Source of the DNA: an uncultured Bacillota bacterium
Lineage (GTDB): Bacteria; Bacillota; Dehalobacteriia; UBA7702
Assembly: GCA_934702375.1 (NCBI GenBank)
Contig: CAKUYE010000003.1
Location: forward strand, 1 to 64,000
DNA: 64,000 nucleotides
Direction: 5' to 3'
The notes under the pieces: generated by a model
What the model saw: only the letters and a program-made list of their open reading frames with translations
Database searches by the model: none
What the model was told of the DNA's origin: nothing
Shown here: positions 1-8,863 of the stretch, piece by piece
Layout of the letters: each line of letters begins with the position of its first letter
Numbering within the stretch: position 1 is the stretch's first letter
Program-made: the position numbers and the translations under genes

Positions 1-136
1 GGGATTTCTCAGGCTTATTTGCCTTGCATATTTTTTTCTTAGTTATTCAGTTTTTCTTCCCAATTTTTTTCTTTTTCCTGTTGACTTTTCATAGTTGGTC
101 TCAAGGAATTATAAAATATCTACAAATAAAATAACG

Positions 137-180
137 TTAACCTTAATTTTATAATGGAACGACTTGATTGTCAAGGTTAA
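137..180 (-). promoter_or_regulatory. Leftward promoter inside an inverted repeat
   Basis: On the minus strand TTGACA (174-169) and TAAAAT (151-146) are 17 bp apart, a good sigma-A promoter firing off the left edge. It lies inside a perfect 8-bp inverted repeat, TTAACCTT (137-144) and AAGGTTAA (173-180), which could be an operator. The A/T-rich stretch 1-136 would be its untranslated leader; I see no gene there. Confidence 0.5.
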
Positions 181-863
181 ACAGCGATTTCAGATATTTT
201 TGTGATGAATATCAAAAACTGCAGATGCAGGTTGATGACCTTCACGGCCTTCAAACCGGAATGATAAGGATCGGCACTTTTTCCAGTGCCGCCACATACT
301 GGCTTCCCAATATTATTAAGGCTTTTCAGAAAGATTATCCGGGGATTCATTATGAATTACTCCTTGGAGACTATCGGGAGATCGAAACCTGGATTGCCGA
401 GGGACGGGTTGATTGTGGTTTTTTGCGGCTCCCCACCCGACCGGAGTTTGAAATAATCCCATTGGAGCGTGATGATTTTCTTGCCGTTCTTCCCGAAGGT
501 CACCCCCTTGCGGTGCTGGAGAAGGTCCCCATTGTTGCCCTCTGCGAAGAACCTTTTATTCTTTTGGAACAGGGTGAAAATGTGGAAGGAATGGATGTTT
601 TTACCCGCTATGGGTTAATACCTAAGGTGCATTGCTCCATTTGGGAAGATTATGCGGTAATGTCTATGGTTGAGATTGGGCTGGGGGTCAGTATTCTGCC
701 GCGGCTGATTTTGCAGAGGATACCCTATTGTATCGTTGCAAAAGAACTGGATGTTCCTGCTTATCGAGATATTGTTTTTTGTCTTAGGGATAAAGATTCC
801 GCTTCTCTTGCAGTTACTCGTTTTCTGGACTATCTTGCGTACCGAAATCCGGAATCGGAATAA
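168..863 (+). pseudogene. LysR-type regulator lacking its DNA-binding domain
   Basis: The 231 residues match the linker helix and the effector-binding domain of LysR regulators, from the segment LHGLQTGMIRIGTFSS (about residue 25) to the C-terminus. The N-terminal winged helix-turn-helix, normally about 60-90 residues, is absent: a TGA stop (165-167) sits directly before the first possible start, a TTG, and no Shine-Dalgarno site precedes it. No helix-turn-helix coding sequence is visible in the remaining upstream bases in any frame. The break falls in the linker helix, which suggests recombination or deletion rather than point decay. The remaining reading frame is intact, so the loss may be recent. 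It cannot bind DNA in the usual way if it is made at all. Confidence 0.7.
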
Positions 864-876
864 AACTTAAAAAAAT

Positions 877-920
877 ATGCTCCGCTTGTTGGTATTTCCA
901 AAGCGGAGCATCGGTTTTTT
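877..920. terminator. Bidirectional terminator, LysR remnant / rubrerythrin
   Basis: Perfect 11-bp stem ATGCTCCGCTT (877-887) with AAGCGGAGCAT (901-911). A T-run follows at 915-920, and an A-run at 868-875 serves the other strand. It sits between two convergent genes. Confidence 0.85.
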
Positions 921-923
921 CGG

Positions 924-1565
924 TTATTTTGTGAAGGGTGCCAGTTCTTCACGAATGAAGTAACCCTGGTTGTGACTGCATACAGGGCAAAGGAGAGGAG
1001 CTTCCTTTGCGTAAACAATATTTCCGCAGTTCAGGCAGACCCATTTCGTTTCGGTGGGGGATTTGAAGAGCTGATCTTTTTCCATGTAGGAAGCAAAGAG
1101 ATGAAAGCGCTCTCCATGGCTTTGTTCGATTTCAGCAATCATGCGGAATTGTGCGGCGATTTTGGGAAATCCTTCCCGCTCTGCGGTATCTGCAAAGGCG
1201 GGATAAGCACTTTCGAATTCTTCAAATTCATTATGATGGGCGGCCTGAAGCAGAGAGAGCATACTGCTGCCGTCATCTACCGGGTATGCGGCATTGATGG
1301 AAATATTTTCTCCCGGCGCACCTTGCTGTAGATGCTGAAAGAAGATTGCGGCGTGAGCTTTTTCCTGATCGGCAGTATAGGTGAAGATCCGTTCAAAAAG
1401 GGCGTAGCCTTCGGTCTTTGCTCTTTGGGCGGCAAAGGTGTAACGGTTTCTGGCCTGAGATTCTCCGGCGAAAGCCCGGAGGAGGTTCTGTTTTGTTTCG
1501 CTGGCGGCGAAGGATTTGATGTCAATTTCGCCGTTATTTTCCAGAGATGTTGAGGGAATAAACAT
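924..1565 (-). CDS. Rubrerythrin
   Basis: Non-haem diiron peroxidase that reduces hydrogen peroxide in the cytoplasm of anaerobes. The four-helix ferritin-like domain (about residues 20-165) carries the expected carboxylate/histidine ligands in the segments FAGESQARNRY, ADQEKAH, HHNEFEEFE and EIEQSHGERF. A C-terminal rubredoxin-like knuckle has Cys177-x2-Cys180 and Cys193-x2-Cys196 for the electron-transfer iron. The length of 213 aa is slightly above the usual 190-200 because of an N-terminal extension. The start is supported by an AGGAG site just upstream on the minus strand. It is a single-gene unit ending at a shared terminator. Confidence 0.93.
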   Translation of the reverse strand: MFIPSTSLENNGEIDIKSFAASETKQNLLRAFAGESQARNRYTFAAQRAKTEGYALFERIFTYTADQEKAHAAIFFQHLQQGAPGENISINAAYPVDDGSSMLSLLQAAHHNEFEEFESAYPAFADTAEREGFPKIAAQFRMIAEIEQSHGERFHLFASYMEKDQLFKSPTETKWVCLNCGNIVYAKEAPLLCPVCSHNQGYFIREELAPFTK

Positions 1566-1701
1566 ATTTTTTCTCCTTTCTGTCGTTGTGTTTAGTATTT
1601 GGAGAAAAAGACGGATTCATTCATGAAAATTTCTTTAAAAATTCCGCTGTATTCTTCGACATGATGTGGTAAAATATAGGAATACAGAAGGGAATGATAT
1701 A

Positions 1702-2712
1702 ATGCCCCAAAAACATATTCTAATGATAGAAACCGGCGGTACCTTTGGTACTGACCTGAATGAAAAAGGACTTCGCAGCCTTGGAAACGGTTCTGTGTTT
1801 GAGTATCCTGTAATTAAAGAGAAAATTGCTGCCGAAAACTTTACCTTTGATGTGCAGCGGCCTTTTCGGCTTCTCAGCGAAAATATGACGATATCCCGAT
1901 TGGAGTCTCTCCTTGGGGTGTTGCAGGGAATCGATTTCTCTGCTTATGACGGCGTAATCGTGACGCATGGTACGGATACTTTGGCTTATTCTGTGAATCT
2001 TGCAGCCTTTGCTCTGGGTTCTATAGCGATTCCTCTGGTATTTGTTTCTGCAAACCGTCCTTTGGCCGATCCTCTTTCCAATGGTTTGGATAATTTTATC
2101 GGTGCTTTGGATATGATTTTGTCCGGAGAAAAGGGTGTGTTTGCCGTTTATCGCAATGGAGATGGACGTATTTATGTTCATTGCGGCGGCAGGCTTCATC
2201 AAATGGACAGCCTTCACCCCGGGTTTTACAGTCAGAATGAAGTTTTCTTTGGTGAGCTTATTGATCATCATTTCGTTTATCATGAACATTCTCAAAATCA
2301 ACGCTGTCCTATGGGTGTGCTGGCTTTTTCGGGGAAAAAACTCAGTTCCGGGATTGTCCAGATCCATCCTTATCCCGGTTTTGACTATCGACGCATCGAT
2401 ATGAATGGCGTTGATGCCGTGATTCATTTTACATACCATACCGGGATGTATTGCGCCGATGGCTATGGTGAAAATTTGGATACTTTACTGATCTCTTTGC
2501 CGCAAAGTGTTCCGGTGATGATGGTTGGCGGCACCGGAGGAGAAGAACGTTATGAATCGGCATTGCGAAATGGGGATCGTCTGTGCTTCCTTGACGACAC
2601 TGCCGGCGAGGCCGTTTATGCCAAGGCGTTGTTGGCCTTTGGTAATATGGAGCGGGAAGATGCCCTTGACTATATGCAGAAAAATATTCTCGGCGAAAGG
2701 TTATTGATTTGA
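1702..2712 (+). CDS. ansA: Type I L-asparaginase/glutaminase family protein
   Basis: Hydrolyses asparagine, and possibly glutamine, to the acid and ammonia. The N-terminal ETGGTFGT segment (residues 10-17) supplies the first catalytic Thr (T11), and HGTDT (89-93) supplies the second Thr-Asp pair. At 336 aa it has the size of cytoplasmic AnsA-type enzymes, and no signal peptide is seen. I chose the ATG at 1702 because a GAAGGG site precedes it by about 9 nt; a GTG 36 nt upstream is open but has no ribosome site. A substrate-binding lipoprotein gene follows 45 bp downstream, probably on the same transcript. Asparaginase assignment is firm at family level; preference between Asn and Gln cannot be read here. 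Confidence 0.85.
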   Translation: MPQKHILMIETGGTFGTDLNEKGLRSLGNGSVFEYPVIKEKIAAENFTFDVQRPFRLLSENMTISRLESLLGVLQGIDFSAYDGVIVTHGTDTLAYSVNLAAFALGSIAIPLVFVSANRPLADPLSNGLDNFIGALDMILSGEKGVFAVYRNGDGRIYVHCGGRLHQMDSLHPGFYSQNEVFFGELIDHHFVYHEHSQNQRCPMGVLAFSGKKLSSGIVQIHPYPGFDYRRIDMNGVDAVIHFTYHTGMYCADGYGENLDTLLISLPQSVPVMMVGGTGGEERYESALRNGDRLCFLDDTAGEAVYAKALLAFGNMEREDALDYMQKNILGERLLI

Positions 2713-2757
2713 CCTTGTGCATTTTATATTGAACACGATAAGGAAGGATTTCTGAAG

Positions 2758-3633
2758 ATGAAACGTATATTTTTACTGTTATTTACATTGATGGTAACTC
2801 TTTTTGCTTTTACAGCCTGTGGTGAGCAGTCCTTGCCCCAAACCGGAGAAGGTGATGCTATCGGCGACACTTTGCGGATCGGTATGAGCTGTGATAACCC
2901 TCCTTTTAGCTGGACTCAGGATGCCGAAGCGGAGGATGATTCTACTTTGCCGCTGAGTAATGGTGACGGCTATGTTGGCGGTTATGATGTGCAGGTTGCA
3001 AAAGAAATTGCGGATCAGCTCGGTGTGAATTTGGAGATTGTCCAGTATGATCGCGGCGATTTGATCGGTGCGGTGGAAGATGGCGATATCGATTTGATGA
3101 TTGCCGGTGTGAATCCCCTGGCGACCAGAGCGGATCGCATTGACTTTACGGACAGCTATTATGATAATGATTATGTCGTGATCGTGCTGAAGGATGGCAG
3201 TTATGCGGATGTTACCAAGATCAGCGGTTTTGCCGGTGCTCGAATTACTGCGCAAACGGATTCCTATATCTATACGGATCTGCTGCCTCAAATGGATGAT
3301 ATTAAAATCATGCCCGGTATGACCTTTCATCGTGATATGCGCGTAGCTCTGAGCAATGATATTATTGATGGCTATGTTACGACTCGTCCCGAGGGGATGG
3401 AGGCTACTCGGTTGCATCCGGAATACGCAATGGTCACCTTGGGTGAGGATGGCGGCTTTGAAACCGATAGTGAATATTCCTCGGTTGCCATTGGTTTGGC
3501 AAAAGGCCGGGATGTTCTTCTGGCCGCCGTAAATGGTGTGTTGCATAAGATTTCCGATGATCAGCGCAGTTTATGGATGGAACGTGCGGTGTACGCCGTA
3601 CCGGAAAACTATGATGATACAACGACGGAATGA
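2758..3633 (+). CDS. Amino-acid-type ABC transporter substrate-binding lipoprotein, orphan
   Basis: Begins with a lipoprotein signal peptide and lipobox FTAC (Cys21), so the mature protein is tethered outside the membrane. The rest is a periplasmic-binding-protein type 2 fold like family-3 amino-acid binders: LRIGMSCDNPPFSW, GGYDVQVAKEIADQLG, GDIDLMIAGVNPLATRADRI and FTDSYY are the usual landmarks. The 291-aa length fits. No permease or ATPase gene is adjacent, so it must share a transporter elsewhere or act as a sensor. Context with asparaginase and a deaminase suggests scavenging of nitrogen compounds, but the ligand is not determinable. AAGGAAGG precedes the ATG. Confidence 0.85.
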   Translation: MKRIFLLLFTLMVTLFAFTACGEQSLPQTGEGDAIGDTLRIGMSCDNPPFSWTQDAEAEDDSTLPLSNGDGYVGGYDVQVAKEIADQLGVNLEIVQYDRGDLIGAVEDGDIDLMIAGVNPLATRADRIDFTDSYYDNDYVVIVLKDGSYADVTKISGFAGARITAQTDSYIYTDLLPQMDDIKIMPGMTFHRDMRVALSNDIIDGYVTTRPEGMEATRLHPEYAMVTLGEDGGFETDSEYSSVAIGLAKGRDVLLAAVNGVLHKISDDQRSLWMERAVYAVPENYDDTTTE

Positions 3634-3643
3634 TATGAATATG

Positions 3644-3674
3644 CTGCTCAACGGAATTTTGTTGAGCAGTCATT
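3644..3674 (+). terminator. Hairpin after binding-protein gene
   Basis: Perfect 9-bp stem CTGCTCAAC (3644-3652) with GTTGAGCAG (3661-3669). The T tract is weak and interrupted, so it may be a partial terminator or processing hairpin that lowers downstream expression. Confidence 0.5.
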
Positions 3675-3700
3675 CTCTTTTGTAAGAGGAGGGAAATGAT

Positions 3701-4987
3701 ATGCTTTTTGAAAAAATATCAGTGCTGAATGGGGATTACGCGATCGAAAAGGATATGTATGTGCTGACGAAGGGCAGTGTGATTGCTTATGTCGGAAAAG
3801 AACGTCCCGAAGGGGAGCATCGCCGTGTGATCGACGGTCGTCATTTATTCCTGATGCCGGCATTTTACAATGCTCATGGTCATACCCCGATGACAATTTT
3901 AAGAGGTTATGGCGAAAACATGGAGCTTTCCCGGTGGCTCAATGAAAAAATCTTTCCTTTTGAAGCGAAGCTTACCCCGGCAATGGTTTACAACAGTACC
4001 CTTGTGGGGCTTGGTGAAATGTTTGCCGCCGGTGTGGTTTCTTCTACCGATATGTATTTTAATGGTGAAGCCATTATGAGTGCCTTTGAAAAGAGCGGTG
4101 CAAAGCTGAATCTTTCCATTGGTACCACCTGCTTTGATGATCGCGGCTTTTTTGAGTTGAAGGATTATCAGGAAAATGAGCGTCTTTTCAGCTACTGGCA
4201 TGGCCGCTCCGGCGGTCGTTTGCGTGTGGATATGAGTATTCACGGTGAATATACTTCCTCTCCCAAAGTTGTTGGCGAGGTTGCGGCATATGCCAAGGAA
4301 AAACATTGCCGAATGCAGCTGCACCTTTCCGAAACAAAAAAGGAGCATGAAGAATGTATTTCCCGTCATGGGAAAACACCGGCACGTTATTTTTATGATC
4401 TGGGACTTTTTGATGTTCCCGCAACGGCAGCTCATTGCGTGTGGCTTTCCAAAGAGGATATGGCCTTATTGGCGGAAAAAAAGGTTACTGTGGCCACTTG
4501 CCCTGTCAGCAATATGAAGTTAGCCAGCGGTATTGCAGATATTCCTGCAATGGAGCACAGCGGTCTTCGTATCGCTTTGGGTACCGACGGCGCTTCCAGC
4601 AATAACTCCTTAGGGATGTTTGATGAAATGAAAACACTTTGTCTTGTGCAACGGGTTGGCAGCGGTGATCCCGGGGCTTTGTCGCCGGAAAAGGCGCTGG
4701 AATATGCCGGAAAGAATGCGGCGCTTTCCCAGGGACGTGATGATGCCGGTGTCATTGCGCCGGGATATCGTGCCGATTTTGCCGTACTGGATATTGACAA
4801 ACCGCATTTTTATCCTACACAGAATCTGGTGAATCATCTTGTTTACAGTGCAAACAACAGTGATGTTGTGATGACTGTTTGCGACGGCAACATTGTCTAT
4901 GACCACGGAGAATTTCCCACCATTGATATGGAAAAGGCGGTTTCGGTGATGCAGCAGGACTTTGAAACCGTTTTGAAGGCGCTTTAA
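3701..4987 (+). CDS. Amidohydrolase, MTA/SAH deaminase type
   Basis: Metal-dependent hydrolase of the ATZ/TRZ (cytosine-deaminase-like) family; the closest described function is deamination of 5'-methylthioadenosine or S-adenosylhomocysteine. Metal ligands are visible: H59-G-H61 near the N-terminus (NAHGHTPM), a His in QLHLSETKKEHEE, a His in TAAHCVWLS, and the Asp of ALGTDGASSNN. The small beta-sandwich halves flank the TIM barrel. The 428-aa length is typical. AGAGGAGGG lies 7 nt before the ATG. It probably recycles purine or sulfur nucleosides in the cytoplasm. Guanine or other aminohydrolase activity is an alternative. Confidence 0.8.
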   Translation: MLFEKISVLNGDYAIEKDMYVLTKGSVIAYVGKERPEGEHRRVIDGRHLFLMPAFYNAHGHTPMTILRGYGENMELSRWLNEKIFPFEAKLTPAMVYNSTLVGLGEMFAAGVVSSTDMYFNGEAIMSAFEKSGAKLNLSIGTTCFDDRGFFELKDYQENERLFSYWHGRSGGRLRVDMSIHGEYTSSPKVVGEVAAYAKEKHCRMQLHLSETKKEHEECISRHGKTPARYFYDLGLFDVPATAAHCVWLSKEDMALLAEKKVTVATCPVSNMKLASGIADIPAMEHSGLRIALGTDGASSNNSLGMFDEMKTLCLVQRVGSGDPGALSPEKALEYAGKNAALSQGRDDAGVIAPGYRADFAVLDIDKPHFYPTQNLVNHLVYSANNSDVVMTVCDGNIVYDHGEFPTIDMEKAVSVMQQDFETVLKAL

Positions 4988-5008
4988 GCACTTTTCTTAC
5001 AGAAAAGG

Positions 5009-5037
5009 TTGCTTTTCCCGTGAGAATAGATTAAAAT
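5009..5037 (+). promoter_or_regulatory. Promoter of the wall-polymer locus
   Basis: TTGCTT (5009-5014), 17-bp spacer, TAAAAT (5032-5037), located 50 bp before the LCP gene. Confidence 0.55.
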
Positions 5038-5086
5038 AAAGTATTGGATAAATATCTAAAATAGGAACAAGCTAAGGTATGATCTT

Positions 5087-6298
5087 ATGAGTAAAAATGA
5101 TAATACACCGGAAAATTCGGAGTTTTCCTTTGTCCCACGGGAGGAAGGTATAGAGTCCGGTGTAGAAGCCGGGGTGGAAGATATCGAAGCGGTTGCAGAT
5201 GAAGTCGTAAAACCTCCGGCGAAATCAAAGCAGGCACATAAAAAGAAATCGAAGGCCAAAAAGAAGAAAAAAAAGAAATCAAAGAAAAAAGGGCGCAAAA
5301 ATAAAAAGAAGAGTCGGCTTGCAACGATCGTATTCGTGATTGTCCTTCTTTGTCTGGCGGTTGTTTTTGGTTGGATGGGCTATGTAGGTGCCTATCTGTA
5401 TCCCCTTTTCTTTGGCTCTGCCGCAGAGGACACCGGGAATGCGGCTCCCATTACCGAAGAGCAGAAAGAAGCCTTTGCTTCCGGACAGATGGTTGTTTTG
5501 ATGATGGGGTCGGATCGCCGGGAAGGCTGGGATATGAGCCGCAGCGATACCTTAATGGTTGCTTTTGTGGATCTTGATCAAAAGCAGATCCGTTTGCTTT
5601 CGATTCCTAGGGATACGTATATTACGATCCCTACCAGCGGAGAACAAACAAAGATCAATCATGCCTATGCCTTTGGCGGTGTGGAATTGACAAAGCAAAC
5701 TCTGGAATCAAACTTTGGCATCAAGCCGGATTATTTTCTTGATGTGGATTTTCAGGGCTTTATTGATGTTGTGGATGCCCTTGGCGGCATTACCCTTAAT
5801 GTCCCGATGAAAATGTACTATCCCGACGAAGGCATTGATCTGGAACCCGGTGTGCAGGAGTTGGATGGCTCAAAAGCATTGCAGTTCTGCCGCTTCCGCA
5901 GCGATGGCAAAGGAGATCTTGGTCGTGTTGACCGTCAGCAGGCATTTCTTGTAGCGCTGAAGGAAGAAATGTTCCAGGCCGGTACTCTATTGAAAATTCC
6001 GGAAATTTGTACCGCAGTGATGTCCAATATGCAGACGGATTTTACTGGGACTCAAATGTTGGAAATTCTTTTGCAGCTAAAGAATGGCGTGGATTTCCAG
6101 ACTTATCAACCGGATGGTATTCCTGACTATAAAGACGATATCAGTTACGTATTTACGACAGAAAAAGGGCAGCGTCTTATTGATGCATTGGTATCCTTTG
6201 ATGATATTCCCTCGGATATCAAGGCGACAACGGATAAGGTTGATGTTACGCCCGATGGAGCAGAAAGCAATAATAATTCCGATACAACAGGGGAATGA
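5087..6298 (+). CDS. LytR-CpsA-Psr (LCP) family wall polymer ligase
   Basis: Membrane enzyme that moves undecaprenyl-linked glycopolymers onto peptidoglycan. A cytoplasmic tail contains an almost pure lysine block at about residues 43-76, followed by one membrane helix (about 78-100). The external LCP domain starts at about residue 135: VVLMMGSDRREGWDMSRSDT, LLSIPRDTYITI, KINHAYAFGG, DFQGFIDVVDALGGI and CRFRSDGKGDLGRVDRQQ contain the conserved Asp/Arg residues that grip the pyrophosphate lipid. The C-terminus is low-complexity. It is followed after 4 bp by the TagA gene, so the two are co-translated. The extreme Lys tail is unusual and may bind acidic lipids or a partner. Confidence 0.9.
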   Translation: MSKNDNTPENSEFSFVPREEGIESGVEAGVEDIEAVADEVVKPPAKSKQAHKKKSKAKKKKKKKSKKKGRKNKKKSRLATIVFVIVLLCLAVVFGWMGYVGAYLYPLFFGSAAEDTGNAAPITEEQKEAFASGQMVVLMMGSDRREGWDMSRSDTLMVAFVDLDQKQIRLLSIPRDTYITIPTSGEQTKINHAYAFGGVELTKQTLESNFGIKPDYFLDVDFQGFIDVVDALGGITLNVPMKMYYPDEGIDLEPGVQELDGSKALQFCRFRSDGKGDLGRVDRQQAFLVALKEEMFQAGTLLKIPEICTAVMSNMQTDFTGTQMLEILLQLKNGVDFQTYQPDGIPDYKDDISYVFTTEKGQRLIDALVSFDDIPSDIKATTDKVDVTPDGAESNNNSDTTGE

Positions 6299-6302
6299 TA
6301 TA

Positions 6303-7034
6303 GTGAATCTCAAAGAAATAAAGATTCTGGGCCTAAAAGTTCATAATGTCGATATGGCAGGTTCTCTGGCCTGTATTGATGAAGCTCTTGCCGGTAATCG
6401 CTTGTTTCGTGTCATCACGCTCAATGCCGAGATCGCCTACGGAGCTTACGGAAATGAAGAATTAACTGCGCTGATCAACTCTGCGGATTTGGTCACTCCC
6501 GATGGAAGCGGTATCCTTTGGGCTGCCGCAAAAAACGGAGTGAATATTAAGGAACGTGTTTGCGGCATTGACCTGCTTATGGCCTTGATGGAGCGCTATG
6601 ACAAAGGACAGCACGGTTTTTATTTTCTCGGTGCAAAACCGGAAGTGGTAAAAGCGGCTTACCGCCGGATCTGCGAAAAATACCCGGCTCTTCATTGCTG
6701 CGGCTATCATGATGGTTATTTTGGCACCGAAAACAGCGATGCCATTGCTGCGGAGATTGCCGCAAGCGGAGCGGATATTCTTATTGCCGCTATGGGTGCG
6801 CCTTTTCAGGATCGTTGGATCGCTTCCTATGGAGATGCCTGCGGTGTAAAGGTGGGTATTGGTGTCGGCGGCAGTTTTGATGTGATCTCCGGTAATGTGA
6901 AGCGCGCTCCGCTGTTTTTCCAACGTGCGCGATTGGAATGGTTATATCGGCTTTTTGCTGATCCTTCCCGTTGGCGCAGGACGATGATTTTACCGAAATT
7001 CATGCGTTTGGTGATGAAACAACGAAGAAAATAG
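6303..7034 (+). CDS. tagA: WecG/TagA/CpsF family glycosyltransferase
   Basis: Adds the second sugar (typically N-acetylmannosamine) to undecaprenyl-PP-GlcNAc at the inner membrane face, committing the lipid to a wall polymer. Signature segments are ITLNAEIAYGA, VTPDGSGILWAA, ERVCGIDLL, HGFYFLGAKPEVV and the hallmark MGAPFQDRWI with GVGGSFDVISGNVKRAP. At 243 aa it is the usual length. The start is GTG at 6303: AGGGG at 6289-6293 is correctly spaced, and the frame also runs open far upstream inside the LCP gene, which is a shadow. The neighbouring TagO-like enzyme would make its acceptor. Confidence 0.92.
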   Translation: MNLKEIKILGLKVHNVDMAGSLACIDEALAGNRLFRVITLNAEIAYGAYGNEELTALINSADLVTPDGSGILWAAAKNGVNIKERVCGIDLLMALMERYDKGQHGFYFLGAKPEVVKAAYRRICEKYPALHCCGYHDGYFGTENSDAIAAEIAASGADILIAAMGAPFQDRWIASYGDACGVKVGIGVGGSFDVISGNVKRAPLFFQRARLEWLYRLFADPSRWRRTMILPKFMRLVMKQRRK

Positions 7035-7040
7035 GGGGAA

Positions 7041-7076
7041 AGAAGCATTTTTTTATAAAAATTGCTTCTTTTTTCA
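7041..7076 (+). terminator. Terminator after tagA
   Basis: AGAAGCA (7041-7047) pairs with TGCTTCT (7063-7069). The loop is A/T-rich and can extend the stem; a T-run follows. Confidence 0.75.
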
Positions 7077-7095
7077 TTTTTATATCAGAAAAAAC

Positions 7096-7124
7096 TTGAT
7101 GAACCGATCATTTTTGGGTACAAT
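7096..7124 (+). promoter_or_regulatory. Promoter of csaB-murJ-tagO operon
   Basis: TTGATG (7096-7101), 17-bp spacer, TACAAT (7119-7124). Confidence 0.7.
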
Positions 7125-7216
7125 ATAGTGTAGACTAAGGATAAGTATGAGCTTGACCATATACAGCGATGTCTGTTGTCTAAATATGAAAATATGAATG
7201 GAAGAAGGAAAAAAAC

Positions 7217-8863
7217 ATGGCAAAGGTATGTATTTCCGGATATTATGGTTATGACAGTATCGAGCATGAGCTGATGCTGCTTAGCCTTGTCAATGCACTG
7301 CGCCGTCAGGCAAATGATATGGAGATCGTGGTTTTTTCCGCTGCTCCCGAAAAAACCGAGGATACTTTTGATGTTGTTGCGGTAGACAGTGCCAATCAAG
7401 AACAGTTGAAACGGGAGTTGAAAACGGCTGATTTGCTGATTTGCGGCGGCGGTCATTTATTGAAAGAAACGGAAGACCTTGGCGATATTAAATATTACGT
7501 CAAATTGATGAAGACAGCTCTTCATATTGATCTGCCGGTGTTTATTTATCATCAGACATTTCTGCCTTATGCTTCTTCCCGAGCAAAGGCAATGGTGGCA
7601 TCGGTATTGAAAAAGGTGCGGAAAATTTCTGTTTCTGATCGGGAAAGTGCCGATGTTCTTCAGGATATGGGGTTACGTCGCGGCCGTATTCATGTGACCG
7701 AAGATCCTCTGCTGGTTTTGGGTGAAGTTGACCCGGATTGGACTCTTATTGAGATTGATGATGAAGAAAAAAAGGCTCCGGCTCAGGATACGGAAGGCGC
7801 GGAAGCAATCGTTGCCGAAAAGAAAACGGCGCCGATCAATTATGACGGTATGGATGTTGAAATTGAAATCCGTATTGTGGACAAGGTTGATCCTGCTCCG
7901 AAGGCTTCCCCGGCTCCGAAAAAAGCAAAAAAAGAAGAGCCCGCTGCAAAAACTCCAAAATCGGTACCGAATCGTCCTCAGAATTTGGCCCGTATTGTCC
8001 CTGCTTTTTGGAAAAAACCAGGAGAGAAGTTTGCAGCCTTTATCTTATCTCTGCAGACAGAATTTCCGGTAACGCAGGTTACCGCTATGGCGGATTATAT
8101 GATCGAACAGGGGTTTCAAGTGGTATTCCTTCCCTTGCATTATCCTGAGGATATGCACTTTGCAAAGGAAATTATGAGCTTGATGGAACATCCTGCATAT
8201 GATGTTGCGGCCATGCTTACGCCTCAGGCTTTGTTTACGGCGATAAAAGAAGTGGATTTTGTCTTTACTTCAGAATATTATCCTATGCTGATTTCTGCAG
8301 TATGCAAAAAACCCTTTGTATCTCTTTGTCATTCGGAACAATCGGAACATCTCGTAACGGAATTGGGGCTTACGCCTGCCGGTAATTTATCGGAATATGA
8401 CGGGGAAGCCTTTGTTCGCAATTTCAAAGCTGCGGTTGCCGATCCTGCCGCAATTGTTCATGCGGTGGAAGAGCATTTGCCTGCCATTCAGGAAAATGCT
8501 GCCTTTGGTGACGAACAGCTGGAAATGATTTTTGCTCAAATTGAAAGAAAACGGGCCCGAGAAGAACGAGCAGGTATTTCTCACACTTCAAAAAGTTCCG
8601 GATTGGAATTTCCTACGGAACAGCTGAAAGGCATTTTCTCCTTTGGGAAAAAGAAGAATAAATCCGAGGATGAACCTGCCTGGGAAGAAGATGCCACCGA
8701 GGAAGCTTTGGAAGATGCCATAGAGGATGAAGAATTCCTTGAAAATGCAACTCCCGTAGAGGATGCAGAAATCGCAGCAGAAACGGATTCGCTTGATGAG
8801 GATACCGCCGAAGCCGAAGTTGATGAAGAAGAAACGGAAACTTCGAAAGAGGACTTAAAATAA
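7217..8863 (+). CDS. csaB: Polysaccharide pyruvyltransferase, CsaB-like, with inserted linker and acidic tail
   Basis: CsaB enzymes put ketal pyruvate on a secondary wall polymer, making the ligand for SLH domains. The N-terminal half (about 1-175) has the family marks ISGYYGYDSIEHE, ICGGGHLLKE and VSDRESADVLQDMG. The C-terminal half (about 256-435) has TSEYYPMLISAVCKKPFVSL. Between them lies a Pro/Ala/Lys-rich linker (about 185-255), and the last 90 residues are strongly acidic; together these bring it to 548 aa against roughly 360 in simple CsaB. Both additions look intrinsically disordered. It is the first gene of a three-gene operon: the murJ ATG immediately follows its stop. SLH proteins in this window are its logical clients. 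Confidence 0.85.
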   Translation: MAKVCISGYYGYDSIEHELMLLSLVNALRRQANDMEIVVFSAAPEKTEDTFDVVAVDSANQEQLKRELKTADLLICGGGHLLKETEDLGDIKYYVKLMKTALHIDLPVFIYHQTFLPYASSRAKAMVASVLKKVRKISVSDRESADVLQDMGLRRGRIHVTEDPLLVLGEVDPDWTLIEIDDEEKKAPAQDTEGAEAIVAEKKTAPINYDGMDVEIEIRIVDKVDPAPKASPAPKKAKKEEPAAKTPKSVPNRPQNLARIVPAFWKKPGEKFAAFILSLQTEFPVTQVTAMADYMIEQGFQVVFLPLHYPEDMHFAKEIMSLMEHPAYDVAAMLTPQALFTAIKEVDFVFTSEYYPMLISAVCKKPFVSLCHSEQSEHLVTELGLTPAGNLSEYDGEAFVRNFKAAVADPAAIVHAVEEHLPAIQENAAFGDEQLEMIFAQIERKRAREERAGISHTSKSSGLEFPTEQLKGIFSFGKKKNKSEDEPAWEEDATEEALEDAIEDEEFLENATPVEDAEIAAETDSLDEDTAEAEVDEEETETSKEDLK

